Origin: Ifrita kowaldi
Lineage: Eukaryota > Chordata > Aves > Passeriformes > Cinclosomatidae
DNA: 64,000 bases
Direction of reading: 5' to 3'
Assembly: GCA_013398055.1 (NCBI GenBank)
Contig: VZRS01005522.1
Coordinates: forward strand, 727,623 to 791,622
Part shown: one piece after another, positions 13,803-25,895 of the stretch
Layout: every line of letters starts with the position of its first letter
How positions within the stretch are numbered: position 1 is the stretch's first letter
Translations under genes and position numbers: made by a program
Notes under the pieces: generated by a model
Seen by the model: the letters and a program-made list of their open reading frames with translations, nothing else
Told to the model about the DNA's origin: nothing
The model's database searches: none

Positions 13803-13846
13803 AAAACAGTTTTTTTACTTGCAAGCTGCAAGTAAAAAACTATTTT
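13803..13846. repeat. AT-rich palindrome with 3-nt spacer
   Basis: The left arm 13803-13823 and right arm 13827-13846 are inverted copies of each other (AGTTTTTTTACTTGCA against TGCAAGTAAAAAACT), with one mismatch and one extra T. Just upstream, GCTGCAAGTA at about 13786 repeats part of the right arm. It could extrude as a cruciform. It may have arisen by template switching from the neighbouring copy. Confidence 0.8.
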
Positions 13847-15461
13847 CTTCCATATGTTTGAACTTTAGGAAAAGATTGGTTGCAATGGGGCAAAAGAGAG
13901 GAAAAACTGGAACAGCATCAGTGCCCAGAGCCTCAGTGGGGTTCTTGTTCTCAAGCACCGAAAATGGTGTTTTCCAAAAAGTTTCCTGTCCAAATAAGTG
14001 TAATCCTTAGCCACCACACTTCCTTTTTAAAAAGATTGAAATGTTGTAGTCCTGCACAGAAATTATTCAGTTTTTTCAAGCTGTCTGGCTGAGAAGAAAG
14101 GGCAGTTTACAATTCCCTTGAACAGTGGTCATTGAGTTTATGAATTATCTGTGGGCAGGTTTGAAACAATAATTTATATAGTTTAAGAGAGCCAAGACCA
14201 CTTACAAGGGAAAATTAGTATTAATTTAGAAGTGTATATTGTCAAGCTTATTTAAAGTATTTTATTTAGTATTGGCAGGGTACATTCATTCTGAAACATT
14301 CATAAAGATTGTTCTCATGAACCAGAAAAAAATGGAGGGGGTTTCTTTTTATTATTGTTGGGTTACTATGATTCCAGTCCACTTACACATTTTCTGTTGC
14401 ATATCAGCAAGGCATAAAGATGCTTCAGTGTAAGAACAACAGTAAAAGAACTTTTTGAACAGTTTTGTTTCACCTCCAGACCTCTCTGTTCTTACAAAAA
14501 TGTCACCAGGAAAGATTAAACACACAGCTTTGAGGAAAATGCATGCAAACTTGGTAGCTGGATTGAAAGAAGAAATCAGCCACAAACTATGTGGAGAATA
14601 TTGAAATTTTTTAGGCACTTGTTGAATGAATTTTTTTTAAGTTTGTACAGAACTACTAAAGAGAAAACAATGCCAATATAAATATCGCCTTAAGTATTGT
14701 TCATTACATTTTCAGGACAGTTGAGGAGGTATCACTCTGAGGCAAAGCATAGTTTTAGTTCAGGAAGAGTCATGATGGTAACCTTTGATCTTTATTTCCT
14801 ACAGTTAATACCATAATAATTCCTTTTATCTCATCGTATGCATACCCATTCCTAGGACTTAAAGCCAGTGGTTGCGCAAGAAGCTATTTGTAGTTGAAAT
14901 TAAGTACTTGGATGATAAATCAAGAGGTTTTTATACAATACTAACTTGTGATAAATAATTTTTATGCTGTTTTGCTGTCTCCGGTACTGCACCAACTCCA
15001 GTTCATACCAGCATATAAAAGACGATGTATGAACAGTCTGTTTATTTATTTGAATAAATTGCAACCTTTTGGGAGAAGAAGGCCCTTTCTTGTGTGTCTG
15101 TGTGGCACTAACCACAATCTGAGTATTGTAGTAGCAAGTAAAAGGAAATAAACAAAAGTGAAATGAAAGAAAGACTGACAAGTTCTAGTTGGAAAAAATC
15201 CCACAATTTTCCCTAAACTGGAAAACTACTTAGTGGGATCAGCCTCACCCAACTTTCATCTTACCTTAAAATAGTTGTATCTAAAATATGTCAGCAGAAT
15301 CACTGTCTGGGAATGTTTCCTTGTTGACAATAAAAGGAGCCTAAAATGACTAGGTTAGATGTAGACATCAATATTATAGATAAGGAAATGCTTCCTAATC
15401 TAAATTATTCCCTACAGACCACATAGGAGTTTTAATGTTAGGATGCTGAAATTAAATAGTT

Positions 15462-15505
15462 TCTTAATGGATCTTGTGGTCCATCAAGCCCGATTACCAG
15501 AAATG
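15462..15505. mobile_element. Possible L3/CR1-like relic
   Basis: GGTCCATCAAGCCC at about 15478-15491 resembles a recurrent L3/CR1-type motif (GGTCCATCTAGCCCAGTATC-like). The flanks are too diverged to extend the match. Confidence 0.25.
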
Positions 15506-16237
15506 CCAAATGTTCAAAATTCCTTCATATTTCAGAATTTAACTGTGTAAAGTCAGTATAAAAATCAGTCTCATTAGGGACCTTTTTAAATGAGATGTAC
15601 ACATGTGCTCAAGGGCAGCTTGAAGCCCAAGACAGTAATCAGGAGTGATTTGGCTACAGTGACAGCAGTTTGTTGCAGCACTGATCAGGAAGAGGAAAGG
15701 GACGTGGAGAGAGGCTGTGTAACTATCTGGCCACCTTACCATCATGAGACATGAACAATTCTTCAGCATTATAGCAGCACAATGCTCTCTTTCCTCTCCC
15801 TCTACTCTTCCCACTTCCCTCCCAACTGGGGAATTTTCCCCCTGCATAGGTAGTATCAGTTATCTGTTTACAACAGTGGGCTTTAGATTGTTTCCATCAC
15901 TATCCATTTAAATAGGTTCTAAACTACATAGAAAAGTAAAATTAAACACATCTGTAGACAGGGTTGTCTCTAGAATGCATTCACTCTTATGATAAATGGT
16001 AAGCACATAGAAATAGTCCTTAGAACATGCGAAACATAATTACAGTTCATGCACATAATTTATCTTCTCTGTTGCACTTTGATAACTTACTATAGTCAAT
16101 AAAGACATTTTGCCTTTCTGTATGACAGTGAATTATCCTTTCAGAATAAGAATGCAATCAAAATCAATGTAATGCCTGAATAATAGCACAGAAAGCTGTC
16201 CAGCAGACAAAATAGTCTCAGTGAGTCCATATACTGC

Positions 16238-16278
16238 ACATATATATATAGAGAGAGACATATGTATATACACACACT
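16238..16278. repeat. Compound microsatellite (CA/TA/GA)
   Basis: Short adjoining runs of TA, GA, TA and CA dinucleotides form a compound low-complexity stretch, likely length-polymorphic. Confidence 0.85.
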
Positions 16279-16296
16279 CGCCTATTACTCTTATCA

Positions 16297-16342
16297 TATT
16301 TGTTCCTGTTAAAAAATTTATGAGTCAGTACAGGAACAAATA
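16297..16342. repeat. Perfect 13-bp inverted repeat
   Basis: TATTTGTTCCTGT at 16297-16309 is the exact reverse complement of ACAGGAACAAATA at 16330-16342, with a 20-nt spacer. An inverted repeat of this length is mildly unusual in 64 kb but can occur by chance. Confidence 0.7.
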
Positions 16343-16670
16343 GACAAGTGGAAGAGATAAATCAAATAAAAACATGAAATGTGTTTCTTGTACAGCTAAC
16401 TATGCACAGTTAGAAATTACACATATTTCTCAGAAAGGGCCATACACAACCCATGTCACATATAGCATTGACATCTATGCAAGTTTTGAACAAAAAATAG
16501 AAGTAGATGACAACTAATGTGAACCACATTTGTTCTTGATTATATTTGCAGTGCCATTTTGATTCAACCCTGAATATAAACTACGTGTAAAGAATTGTTT
16601 TAACTATGTATGGATCAAAGGTTGCATTTTGCAAACTTTCACAGCAGAATAATGCTACTGATAGGCACCT

Positions 16671-16750
16671 GATCCTGGTTAACTCGAAGTGCAAGGCAAG
16701 TTCCATGCCCACAGGAGTTCCCTTAGCAGTAGGTTTAGGCATCTTAAATT
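16671..16750. repeat. Possible fragment of an ancient amniote repeat
   Basis: The succession GATCCTG, CCACAGGAGTTCCCTTAGCA and GGTTTAGGCATCTTAAATTT resembles a common reptile/bird repeat with a GATCCTG...CCCATTGACTTCAATGGGAGTT...TTAGGCACC layout. Other possible pieces lie at 33180-33235 and 44582-44630. Confidence 0.3.
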
Positions 16751-18929
16751 TAAATCAAAAGTGAAAAGGTGCTTTGGAAAAATTCTTCCCCTGATGTATT
16801 TCTCTCTCATGTCAAAGTAATGTTAAATCCAGGACTAATTTGTTGTGATATTATGCTGTAATATTTCCCTTGGCTTGTGTCCCTTTTTATTTAATTAAAT
16901 GTCATCAAAGATTTCATTGTCAGACTAAAACATTTGTACTCTATTTTTTTATATCTTAATGGAGCCAGTGAAGAAATAAAAAGTGGAAGTGCCATAAGGA
17001 GTGCTTTCTTCTAAACGCTTTATGGCTGTGGACTGTCTGTAGGTAATTTAATATACTCTTTGCCTTTCTTGGTATATTGTGTACTAAAAGATCACCAAGA
17101 TTAATTTAGATTCAAATGAAATATTGGGCCTAAAACCATTTTTGTTGTTCTATTTCCATTCCTTGCATTATATGATTACCTTGTGCATTACTGATTTGCA
17201 TGTAAATCAACCTATTTCAATTCAACTCCACTGTCTTAATGGAGGCAGAAAGAGAGGAGGCTTTCACTCAGCTGCACAATCTGGTTTTCTTTTATCCTCT
17301 CCAGGATTCACTGGAGGTATATGTTGGCAGCTAGAACAAGCTTTGCAGAGATACAGCATAAAGGAAACAGCGTGTGCTTCCTCACATGGCCCTGCTGGCA
17401 TGTTTTAACTCAGGAATAACATTACCAGCATGGAGGAGATCACTGTTTTACACCTGGGGCTGCCTGTTGGAACCTCAGAAAGTGTGCCAAGTGACATCTG
17501 CTGTCCCACCACACAGACACCTTTCCACTGAGATCACTGTGACACTACCTCCTTTCATCGCTTTGTAAACCAAATCTTACAAGATTCATATTCTGGATTT
17601 GAACTGGCTACCAAGTACTAAAATATTTTTTGTTACTGTTACTGATCTCACAGGTACTATTGCATGTTGGAAAATGGCTTTAAATTGGCCCTTTGAGTAT
17701 CATGGGAGGAAGAGTTTTAGCTATTGTATGCAGCTGTGACAAGACAACACTCTAGAACATTTAATAGGGTGACTGTGCCCTTGTGGTAAAAACACTTGTA
17801 AGTATTGAGGAAAGCAGGGAAAATTTGCCTTCACAAATCTAGTACTACTCTTAGCCCATGTTCCTGTTGATGAGAGCAGATGCCTTCACGAGCTGCTCTT
17901 AACTGAAATGAGCTCAGCAAAAATGGGGAGTTATTGGGCGTAACAAGAAAAAACCACGGAATGTTATTTGTACTTAGGGACAAACAAGGTAAGATTAACT
18001 GACTCCCAGGCAATAAAATGTGGCTTGACCCCATCCAGCATGTTCATGGTTCCCCTTCCCTGCACTCCTTCCTACTGTCATCTCACAGGCTCCATCACCT
18101 CATTTTGAAGTCAGGTACCTGCAGCTCACTTGCTAAAGAAAAACACTGAGGTCTCTGGTGATGGGTAATGAAGAAAACCATGAGATTGGCATTCATGGCA
18201 GCCTCAGGTAGGATAAAGGAATAGATGTGGAGGGTGAGGAAAGGGACGTAGAATGAGAAGGAGGTAGTACTGACCACAAAGAAAACTGTAAAATCAGCAA
18301 GGAAGAGTGTTGGCATGCCCTATTTTCCAAAATGAAAACTAAAAAGAAAGATAAGTAACAATATTTAAATTTCATCAGACAGATTAGATGTCAGTGGCAT
18401 AGGTGAATGCTGGCCTAGCATTTATGCTTTGAATGTCTGTGGATTCAATTTACCCTTTGTTTAAAAGATCTTGAAATCATCTACACTGAGAAACAAATCC
18501 ACATGAATATTGCTTAGAGATTCAACATTCAGGAAATATGAAAATGGACAAAGGTACAGACTGCTTTATTTTGCATTAAAGGTTCAATGTCCCTATCAAT
18601 GACAGAACATAAAGTGACATTAAATTTAATGTGAGAAATATCAAAATTTACCTACCTTTTAACAACAGATTTCAAGACATTAAGATTTTTGTAAACACGA
18701 AAGGAGTCAGGCCTATACTTTTCTGTATCTGTCACATTATTCATGGGCACAGTCTCATGGACTGTTTACTTGAGCAAATGTACATAGTGCGTAAGCATTT
18801 AGAGAACAGAAGCTGTTACCAATCAAAGTTTCCAGCAAGAGGATTTTTATACTTCTGGAGAAACAAAGTCAAACAGAACAGTGCACTTTGATGGTTTGGT
18901 TCAGACAGATGAGTGATTCAGAGCATCTT

Positions 18930-19180
18930 TTATTTATTTATTTTCCTCCTGGTATTCAGTAAATATAGCTGGGCAATTAGCAACAGTTAAATTGCTACAA
19001 CATTACCAGCACTGAATAATTTACTAATTGGCAGAACAATTCCCATCTCTTCCATTTGACCGGATATTTATTTTATGTGTCGGCTTGATATGCAATATTT
19101 ACTCCTGATAAATCAGCGGAGGCAAGTGTATTTGCTTTTGCTAAATCAGGAGTAGCAAAACTTGTGGTTGAAGTTATGAT
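18930..19180. promoter_or_regulatory. Candidate regulatory block with TAATTG cores and a small inverted repeat
   Basis: CAATTAG (18974-18980), CTAATTG (19024-19030) and an inverted pair TACTCCTGAT/ATCAGGAGTA (19100-19109 and 19145-19154) lie in repeat-free AT-rich DNA. It resembles distal enhancers of developmental genes in composition only. Confidence 0.25.
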
Positions 19181-20656
19181 TATTATGAATATGACATTGA
19201 AAATGGAAATAGAAAAACGCTCCCATACTTTTTTTTGTCAAATGTAAGATGCCATTTGTGCTCTACACTTTTTAATCATGATTATTAGCTGTCCAATTAA
19301 AAAAGATTAAATGTTATAGGTCTCAAAAAGTTCTTCAAAGGCTTTTTATCCATCTGTTAACTTTTAATGTAGCTTTTCTGCTAAGGTAATTTAAAACATT
19401 TTGGAATGTTTTTCCTCTTACCTTTTTTCCTCTTAATCAAAGATAAGAATTTAAAAGTGAAATTCCAAAAAAGGGCTAAAATGATGAGCTCTTTGTAAGA
19501 ATACATTTGTAATACAACTTCTCCTGTTTTTATAACATGGGCAACCTATATTCTGTTCATGCGGTTTTCAAAGAGGAAACTTCTATTTTCCTCATTTGGT
19601 ATGAAAACAGTATCAAAGTGAACACGGTTTGTACTCAATTTCTTTGCACTATCTGATCTTTGTAAGTAATCTGTAAAGACTTAAGCCATAGGACATGCAG
19701 GATACTCAAGTTACAAGTGCCCTAGGGTCTAAAGAGATTTTGTCTGTGTCATACTTTAGAGTTGAAACAGGGAACATATGAAGCTTAGTGATTTAAGTCT
19801 TTCAGTGCTGGCATTTTAAAGGTAGCAGTGCCATTATGAGTAGGAAAACCATTTTATCTGCCTTCTTACATTAAGATTTATTTGCCATCATTATCTATGT
19901 CCTCCATTGCTGGTCACACTGATAGTACCCCAAATAGAAAGAATTCTAAGTAATTCAGTGCCTGATGGAGTTCTATCCAAATAAATGGAGGTATCTTCTT
20001 TTTTAACATTAAAATATAATGCCAACACTCAGGAACAAGCTTAAAATATTTTTTAAAAAATATAAAATAATTCAGCAGTGATAGAAAGTTGTTCTGAGAA
20101 AAGCAGCAAGTAAAACTTTTTTTTTTAAATAATACCTTGAAGCGTTTATTGGTTTCAATGGAAGAAAAGCAGAAGTTTGACTATTTCTCCAGTTGTAGAT
20201 GAATATATCTGAGAAGCTTGAAAATGTAAGTCACAGTGAAAAGCTCAGCTGGTACAAATCAGCATGGTTATTGAACCTGGTGGAACGACAGGAGGGTTTC
20301 ACATTCTCTGCATCTGGTCCTCCTACAAAGTGAGCAGCTGATGATTCAAAAGGTACAGAACATTTGTACAAGCAAGGGACACACCTTCCGTGTGCATCTT
20401 GTTAAGAGTTTGTGGCTTTGATTAAAGTGAATTCAGTGTCTGCCTGACAGGCAAGATTGACAGAACAGGAAACTGATGCCTTCCATTAGCCCCAGAGTAG
20501 ATAAAAGCAAAGGCAGGAAGATGCAGCTCCCCCCACTCAGGAAGCGTTTCCTTTAGGACTGAGCAAGTCATTAGCTTTCAAAGGTTTTCACTCCTTGTGA
20601 TGAGAATGCTGAATGTCAGACCAGTCTTACATTAATGTCTGTTTATCCCAGTATGC

Positions 20657-20671
20657 TTTTTTTTTTTTTTT
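20657..20671. repeat. 15-nt T homopolymer
   Basis: An uninterrupted T-run. No retroposed sequence is recognised beside it. Confidence 0.95.
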
Positions 20672-22432
20672 GTTTAAAAAAGAGGCAAGGAATACAGGTA
20701 GAAAGAAAGCCAATCCCTTGGCTTGTGGCAATCAGCAGTTCACAGACTTTCTTTGCTAGACACAGCATCTGTGCTGCCAATAATGTATGGGACTATCCCA
20801 CATGTCCATCTTGTAAACTTGTGAATTTAGGATATTTCAGAGTATAAACAAACGCACCTGAACCAACCATGACTTTATAGTATATAAATGATTCAGCTTT
20901 TTAGCATGGCTTTATTTCCTGATAACGGTTACTCAATTCTGAATCCAGTAGGGCCAGTAGGGTCTCTTGCAAAGTCTATTTGTGTCAGTACTCTGGGTAT
21001 CTAGGAGATTTGGGGACAGAGAAGTTCTCTATAAATAGAAAGTTTATTGGTCTCCAAATGAGGAGAAGATCAAGCTCTGCCTGATTTCTTTCATCCAGAT
21101 TTCTAGAGCATATACAAGATACTAGAGGTAAGCCAAACTGGTCCAAAAATTTTGATGTATTTACAAGTGTAAGAAAGAGAAGATTTTTCATTTTTAAATG
21201 CTGTTTACCATTATATCTGGATTTTTTTATGCTTAACAAGAATTCTGCAATCACTTGGGAAAAAAATGTGAAGCCCTGTTAACAGCAATAAAAGCCTGCT
21301 ATTACTTCCTTGGCATTTAGAACCTAATTTTAATCAGGTGTTTTCTACACAGGGTTTTGGGTTTTTTGACATGTCTGGGAGGTTAAAGGATAACACGTGC
21401 CATTCTAAGAGGGCACTGTGAATGTGAAAGCTAATAGATTTTAAAAAGGGGTTTAACAGTCATTTGATTTGCTATCTTCTTCTGACTCTTTCAGCCAATT
21501 TTTGTGTGTTTACTACTGCTTTCATCTGGAGTGTTCTCCATGGTTTTTTTCCCTTTCTTTGTTATCATGTGCAACACTAGCACAAACAACCACAGCAAAG
21601 AAACAAGGATTTTTGCTCATGAAATGCAGTCCAAGTTAGACACAGTATCATAAATAAATAGAGCAGGACCAGTAACTGAGGAACTAAGGAAATCAATGAC
21701 AGAAAAAGGAAAACAGCCCTTTTCTTCTTGCATGTACACTGTAAATATTTATTTTGGTCTTTTTTCCCTGATACAATCACAGGTGTGAGAAGTGGTTGGT
21801 GCCAGCCTAGAGCATATTGACAGAAAGGTAGCTGCTGAAAGTGGGGCTATAAGGAGGAATCTTAAGGAGGCAAGCCAACACTGTGCGGGCTGAGACACAT
21901 TTGATTTACAACATTAATCGCAGGAGTTAAAGTAGTGATTGTGGAAGCTGTGCTGAAACCACTGGCCAGGAAGAGGTCTGTGACATTGAACTGCCTGCTG
22001 CCACAGACACACCATTGCACTGGCTGCTTCCCGGCATGCAGCCACCAGCACCACCAGTGCCTTGGAGGAGGAAACAGTGTAGGTACAAGGAGGAAAAAGC
22101 CCCCTCCGTGGGTCTTAGTGATCATACCCAGAGGGGTTGGGGAAGGGGAAGAGAGAGGCTGAAACAGAAGTGGGTGGGTGATGATTCAGAGCCTACCAAG
22201 TCCCTGATGAAAATGAAATTTGACTTCTGCCAACGTGGCTGTAAATGAGCTCACTTTTGGACACATTTGAATGCCTCTTCTCACTGCAGACCAGAGGGTA
22301 TTCCTGAGGGAAGGAAGGAACTTAACATGTCTGTCCTTGCACTTCTATAATACTTGGATGTCTCAGACATGTATGCATTCTCAGGATGTTAACGTTGCTA
22401 ACAGTACAATGTTGCTAATATAGTATTACTCA

Positions 22433-22518
22433 AAAAAACCTCAAACAAACACAAACAAACAAACAACAATCAACCAAAAAGAACCACCAACAAAAACCTC
22501 CACAACCGAAAAAACCCC
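22433..22518. repeat. A/C-rich tract containing (CAAA)n
   Basis: Nearly 90 bp of almost only A and C, with an internal CAAA-type repeat (about 22442-22467). The strong strand asymmetry is typical of simple-sequence expansion followed by decay. Confidence 0.75.
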
Positions 22519-23663
22519 AGACCTTTGGAAGTTTTATATTCTCACTGATACATAAGGACTACAGAAGATATAAATTTAAGATATAGGTATCAATGGCAAG
22601 ATACAAATGTGGAAGACTGCAAAGTACTGATGTGGGAAACTTTCTGAGGACTTCAGATGTTGAAAATGGAGTGGGCAGGAAGAGTAAGTTAATTGTACTT
22701 GGTGTCTTCTGAAAAACATTTTATAAAATAAATATAATAAAAATATTGCTCCTACCAAAGTATTAAATAAATAACATTTATGGCCATCTGAACTTCAAAC
22801 TGACCACCAGCAATGTGGGACATCACAGTTTATTTTTTGTATGGCGGATGGTATGTTCTTTTTTATTTTCGTGAAACACATACACACACCATCACATACA
22901 TATGTTCTTAAAGTAGAAATGCTATTCGTGAACCTCATACACCTGTTTCTCAAAACAGAAGTTCTCAAGAAAGGAATGGAAACTGGAACTCTCTACATCC
23001 TAATTGTTTGATCTTTCTTGACTGTTTCATAAATATATTTATGTATAATATATTAATGCATAGCTCTAAATACAACTCCTATACCACAGAAATTTAAGAC
23101 TTCCTCTGTTTACAGTAATTATTTACTGTAATACCAGTGTAAGACACAGATTCCCTTAAAGTCATCAAATAATTTATGTTTTGACATTGAATTGTATCAA
23201 TAAGGCTAGAAGAGCTTCTGCTTCTGCATTCTCCCTTTTAACAAATCTCAAATGAGACCCGCTGTTATGCTTTTGCTTCTATAAACACTTAAATCATATG
23301 TTCACATATATTCATAGCTCTCTGTCAAAGGAAAATTTCTCACTGATGGACAAATCTGCCATCAGGCTTGCTTCTAGTATTTCAGGCCCATCACTAATCC
23401 AACCAATTACTCTGCATGTAAACTATAACAGGCACCTGATTAGACATTAGTCTCACTTATTTCTTCTTTTTCCCAGTTTCTTTTCCACAGGATGTAAGAC
23501 ATTCTCCTAAATGAACTTTGATGCTGTGCTTAATTGAAAACCAGCAGAGGTAGATGTGACTGGGAACCATTTCACAGAATATAGACATCAGCATCTCAAT
23601 CACCATAAATCAGTGTAGATGTAGTTAACATCTGAAGTAGTCTCTCTGTGCTCTCATTTATGT

Positions 23664-23741
23664 TCAATGAAATAAAGTAAGCACTTCTAGAGTATGATTC
23701 ATCCCATCCTAAAATAGGTGATGAAAATAGGTCAAGTGACT
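23664..23741. repeat. Dispersed repeat, copy B
   Basis: This is the same-orientation partner of 5245-5327. It runs from TCAATGAAATAAAGTAAGCA through GATTCATCCCATCCTAAAAT to GAAAATAGGTCAAGTGACT. By eye identity is roughly 70 percent with a few small gaps. Confidence 0.5.
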
Positions 23742-25054
23742 CTTATCCTTAATGCACCTTTTTCTCTCTCTTCCCTGTAAAGGGAATTTTAGGTGACTGC
23801 CTCACACAGATATCTGAATTTTGTGAATCCCATCTTGTCTATCTTACCAGAGATGTTCATGGGTCAGAATAAGGCTTATTTATTTAAATCCTGAAAATTG
23901 TGGAAATTCTTCAAGAGGTCTAGGTAATAATATATGTGGGTGTCTCAGAGCAATTTATTTATGATCTTCATATCATACCTCTGCTCCTTTGAGCTCACTG
24001 TGATTGCAGCTTGTCTGTTAAAACAGCTGCAGAGAAAGTAAGGAAAGAAGTAGGCCAGTCATGAATCTCCTAGTCCATCTTAAACTGAGTATTTCAGAAG
24101 GGAATTCAGATCAAATCAAGCTGAGATACAACCCTTTTCTTTTTCTTTCACATGATAATTGTACAACATTCCCCCAAATTCCACCCATGAACTGGTTTAC
24201 ATTTTCAGGGGCAAAGAATCAAAGTCTTTAACAATGTCGTGATGTGTTTTTACTGCAATGCCAGTGAGTTTGCATGAATGTTTTACATGGCTTTAGCAAA
24301 GGATTTACTCTTTAATAATGTTCAGTGCCTAATTACCTCCGCCCTCTCAAGCCACACCCTGAATTATATATACCTGCTAGAACCCTTGTCCAGCCAGGGG
24401 CCGATACTTATATTTCATATTGTGTTTTGTCCCGGCATTACACTGGGACAAGTTATGGGAGAATACCTTGTGTCTTCTGCAACAGATAAACCTGAATTCC
24501 TCTGCAAAGCTGTGAGGTTCAGCCCATTCTTGTGTTCAGAAGGCTGGCCATCTGGAACCACTTTACAGTTTTCATTAACAGAAAGTTTTATTGAATGCAG
24601 TAATATAAAATGCAAATAAGCAAATAAGAGAAGCATTCTCTATGTTTCATACATTGATTTTAAATTCAAACAACTGTATATTTTCATGCTTTACATATGA
24701 CTTTTCCATTTTTGTGGTGGCAACACATTTATCACTCTGTTTTATGTGATGCATAAGGCTCTGCATAATGGGTAGTGTGAAAGGCAAGGATTGGCATGGC
24801 ATCCCTTGTAGGGTGCCAAGGGAGGTGGGTATCCCCACTGGAACTGACTGTGGAGGGACAACACCATAGGACAAAACTGTTTTTCAACTCACTCTACATG
24901 TAGTGGCTGATGTAATCCTTCTCTGGAACGCTTCTCAGAGAGAAAATCAATGTGTCTCAGGAGAAAAAGAGAAACCATATCAACCCTAGCAAAAAATTGC
25001 ACACAAAATAGTAGGAGACCCATGTCTACAAGCCTGGCATTTGACAAGACTGAC

Positions 25055-25895
25055 AATCACAAAATCATAGAATGGCTTGGGTTGGAAGGGACCTTAAAGA
25101 TCATCTACTTCCAAACCCCCTGCCCTGGGCAGGGACACCTTTCACCAGACCAAGTTGCTCAGTGTTCCATCCAACTTGGCCTTGAGCACTTCCAGGGATG
25201 GGGCATCCACAACTTCTCTGAGGAACCTGTTCTGGTGCTCTGCCACCCTCAGTCTAAAGAATTTCTCCCTGTTATCTAATCTAAACCCACTCTCTTTCAG
25301 TTTGAAGCCATTCCCCCTTGTCCTGTCACTACATGCCCTTGTAAAAAGTCTCTCTCCGTTTTTCCTATAGGCTCCCTTCAGGTACTGGGAGGCTGCAGTT
25401 AGGTCATCCAGAAGCCTTCTCTTCTCCAGGCTGAACAATCCCAATTCCCTCACCCTTTCCTNTGTTCCATCCAACTTGGCCTTGAGCACTTCCAGGGATG
25501 GGGCATCCACAACTTCTCTGAGGAACCTGTTCTGGTGCTCTGCCACCCTCAGTCTAAAGAATTTCTCCCTGTTATCTAATCTAACCCCACTCTCTTTCAG
25601 TTTGAAGCCATTCCCCCTTGTCCTGTCACTACATGCCCTTGTAAAAAGGCTCTCTCCGTTTTTCCTATAGGCTCCCTTCAGGTACTGGGAGGCTGCAGTT
25701 AGGTCATCCAGAAGCCTTCTCTTCTCCAGGCTGAACAATCCCAATTCCCTCACCCTTTCCTCACAGGAGAGATGTTCCATCCCTCTACTCATCTTGGTGG
25801 CTCTTTTCTTAACTCACTCCAACAGGTCCATGTTCTTCCCGTGCTGGGGACTCCAGAGCTGGATGGGGGTGGGGTCTCACAAGAGTAGATGGGAT
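25055..25895 (-). mobile_element. CR1 non-LTR retrotransposon, 5'-truncated, internally duplicated
   Basis: The left edge carries two diverged copies of the 8-bp CR1 terminal repeat (CACAAAAT and CATAGAAT, 25058-25073). The typical avian CR1 3' end follows, with GGTTGGAAGGGACCTTAAAG in the reverse-complement sense. The minus strand keeps the C-terminal part of the reverse transcriptase ORF2 open across 25142-25792, including RVRELGLFSLEKRRL and RNRFLREVVDAPSLEVLKA. The right part matches the CR1 stretch around the CCAGAGCTGGA motif and fades out near 25895, so the copy is 5'-truncated. The frame stays open through the duplication only because the duplicated unit is a multiple of three. It is the youngest-looking repeat in the window. 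Confidence 0.93.
25163..25761. repeat. Tandem 300-bp duplication inside CR1, joined at a single N
   Basis: The block 25163-25461 is repeated at 25463-25761 with an offset of exactly 300 bp. I find two substitutions (25285 A versus 25585 C; 25349 T versus 25649 G). The single N at 25462 sits exactly at the junction. CR1 elements do not normally carry this duplication. Near-identity together with an ambiguous base at the join points to an assembly artefact from two alleles or a mis-closed gap rather than biology. Confidence 0.9.

Larger units (their letters stand above)
9165..16237. other. Gene desert, segment between hairpin and microsatellite
   Basis: Non-coding sequence holding the MIR/CR1 pair at 10265-10560, the palindrome at 13803 and the relic at 15462. 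The remainder is unique AT-rich DNA with T-runs (about 10568-10582). Open frames are at most about 100 codons and unrecognised. Confidence 0.6.
16343..25054. other. Gene desert, segment left of the CR1
   Basis: Unique AT-rich DNA with the listed repeats and the candidate block at 18930-19180. The region 21840-22250 is somewhat more GC-rich, with overlapping short frames on both strands, but lacks CpG enrichment and recognisable coding content. Confidence 0.6.

Noticed and set aside
25142..25792. 216-codon minus-strand frame as a host gene
   Set aside because: It is CR1 ORF2 sequence, duplicated across an N.
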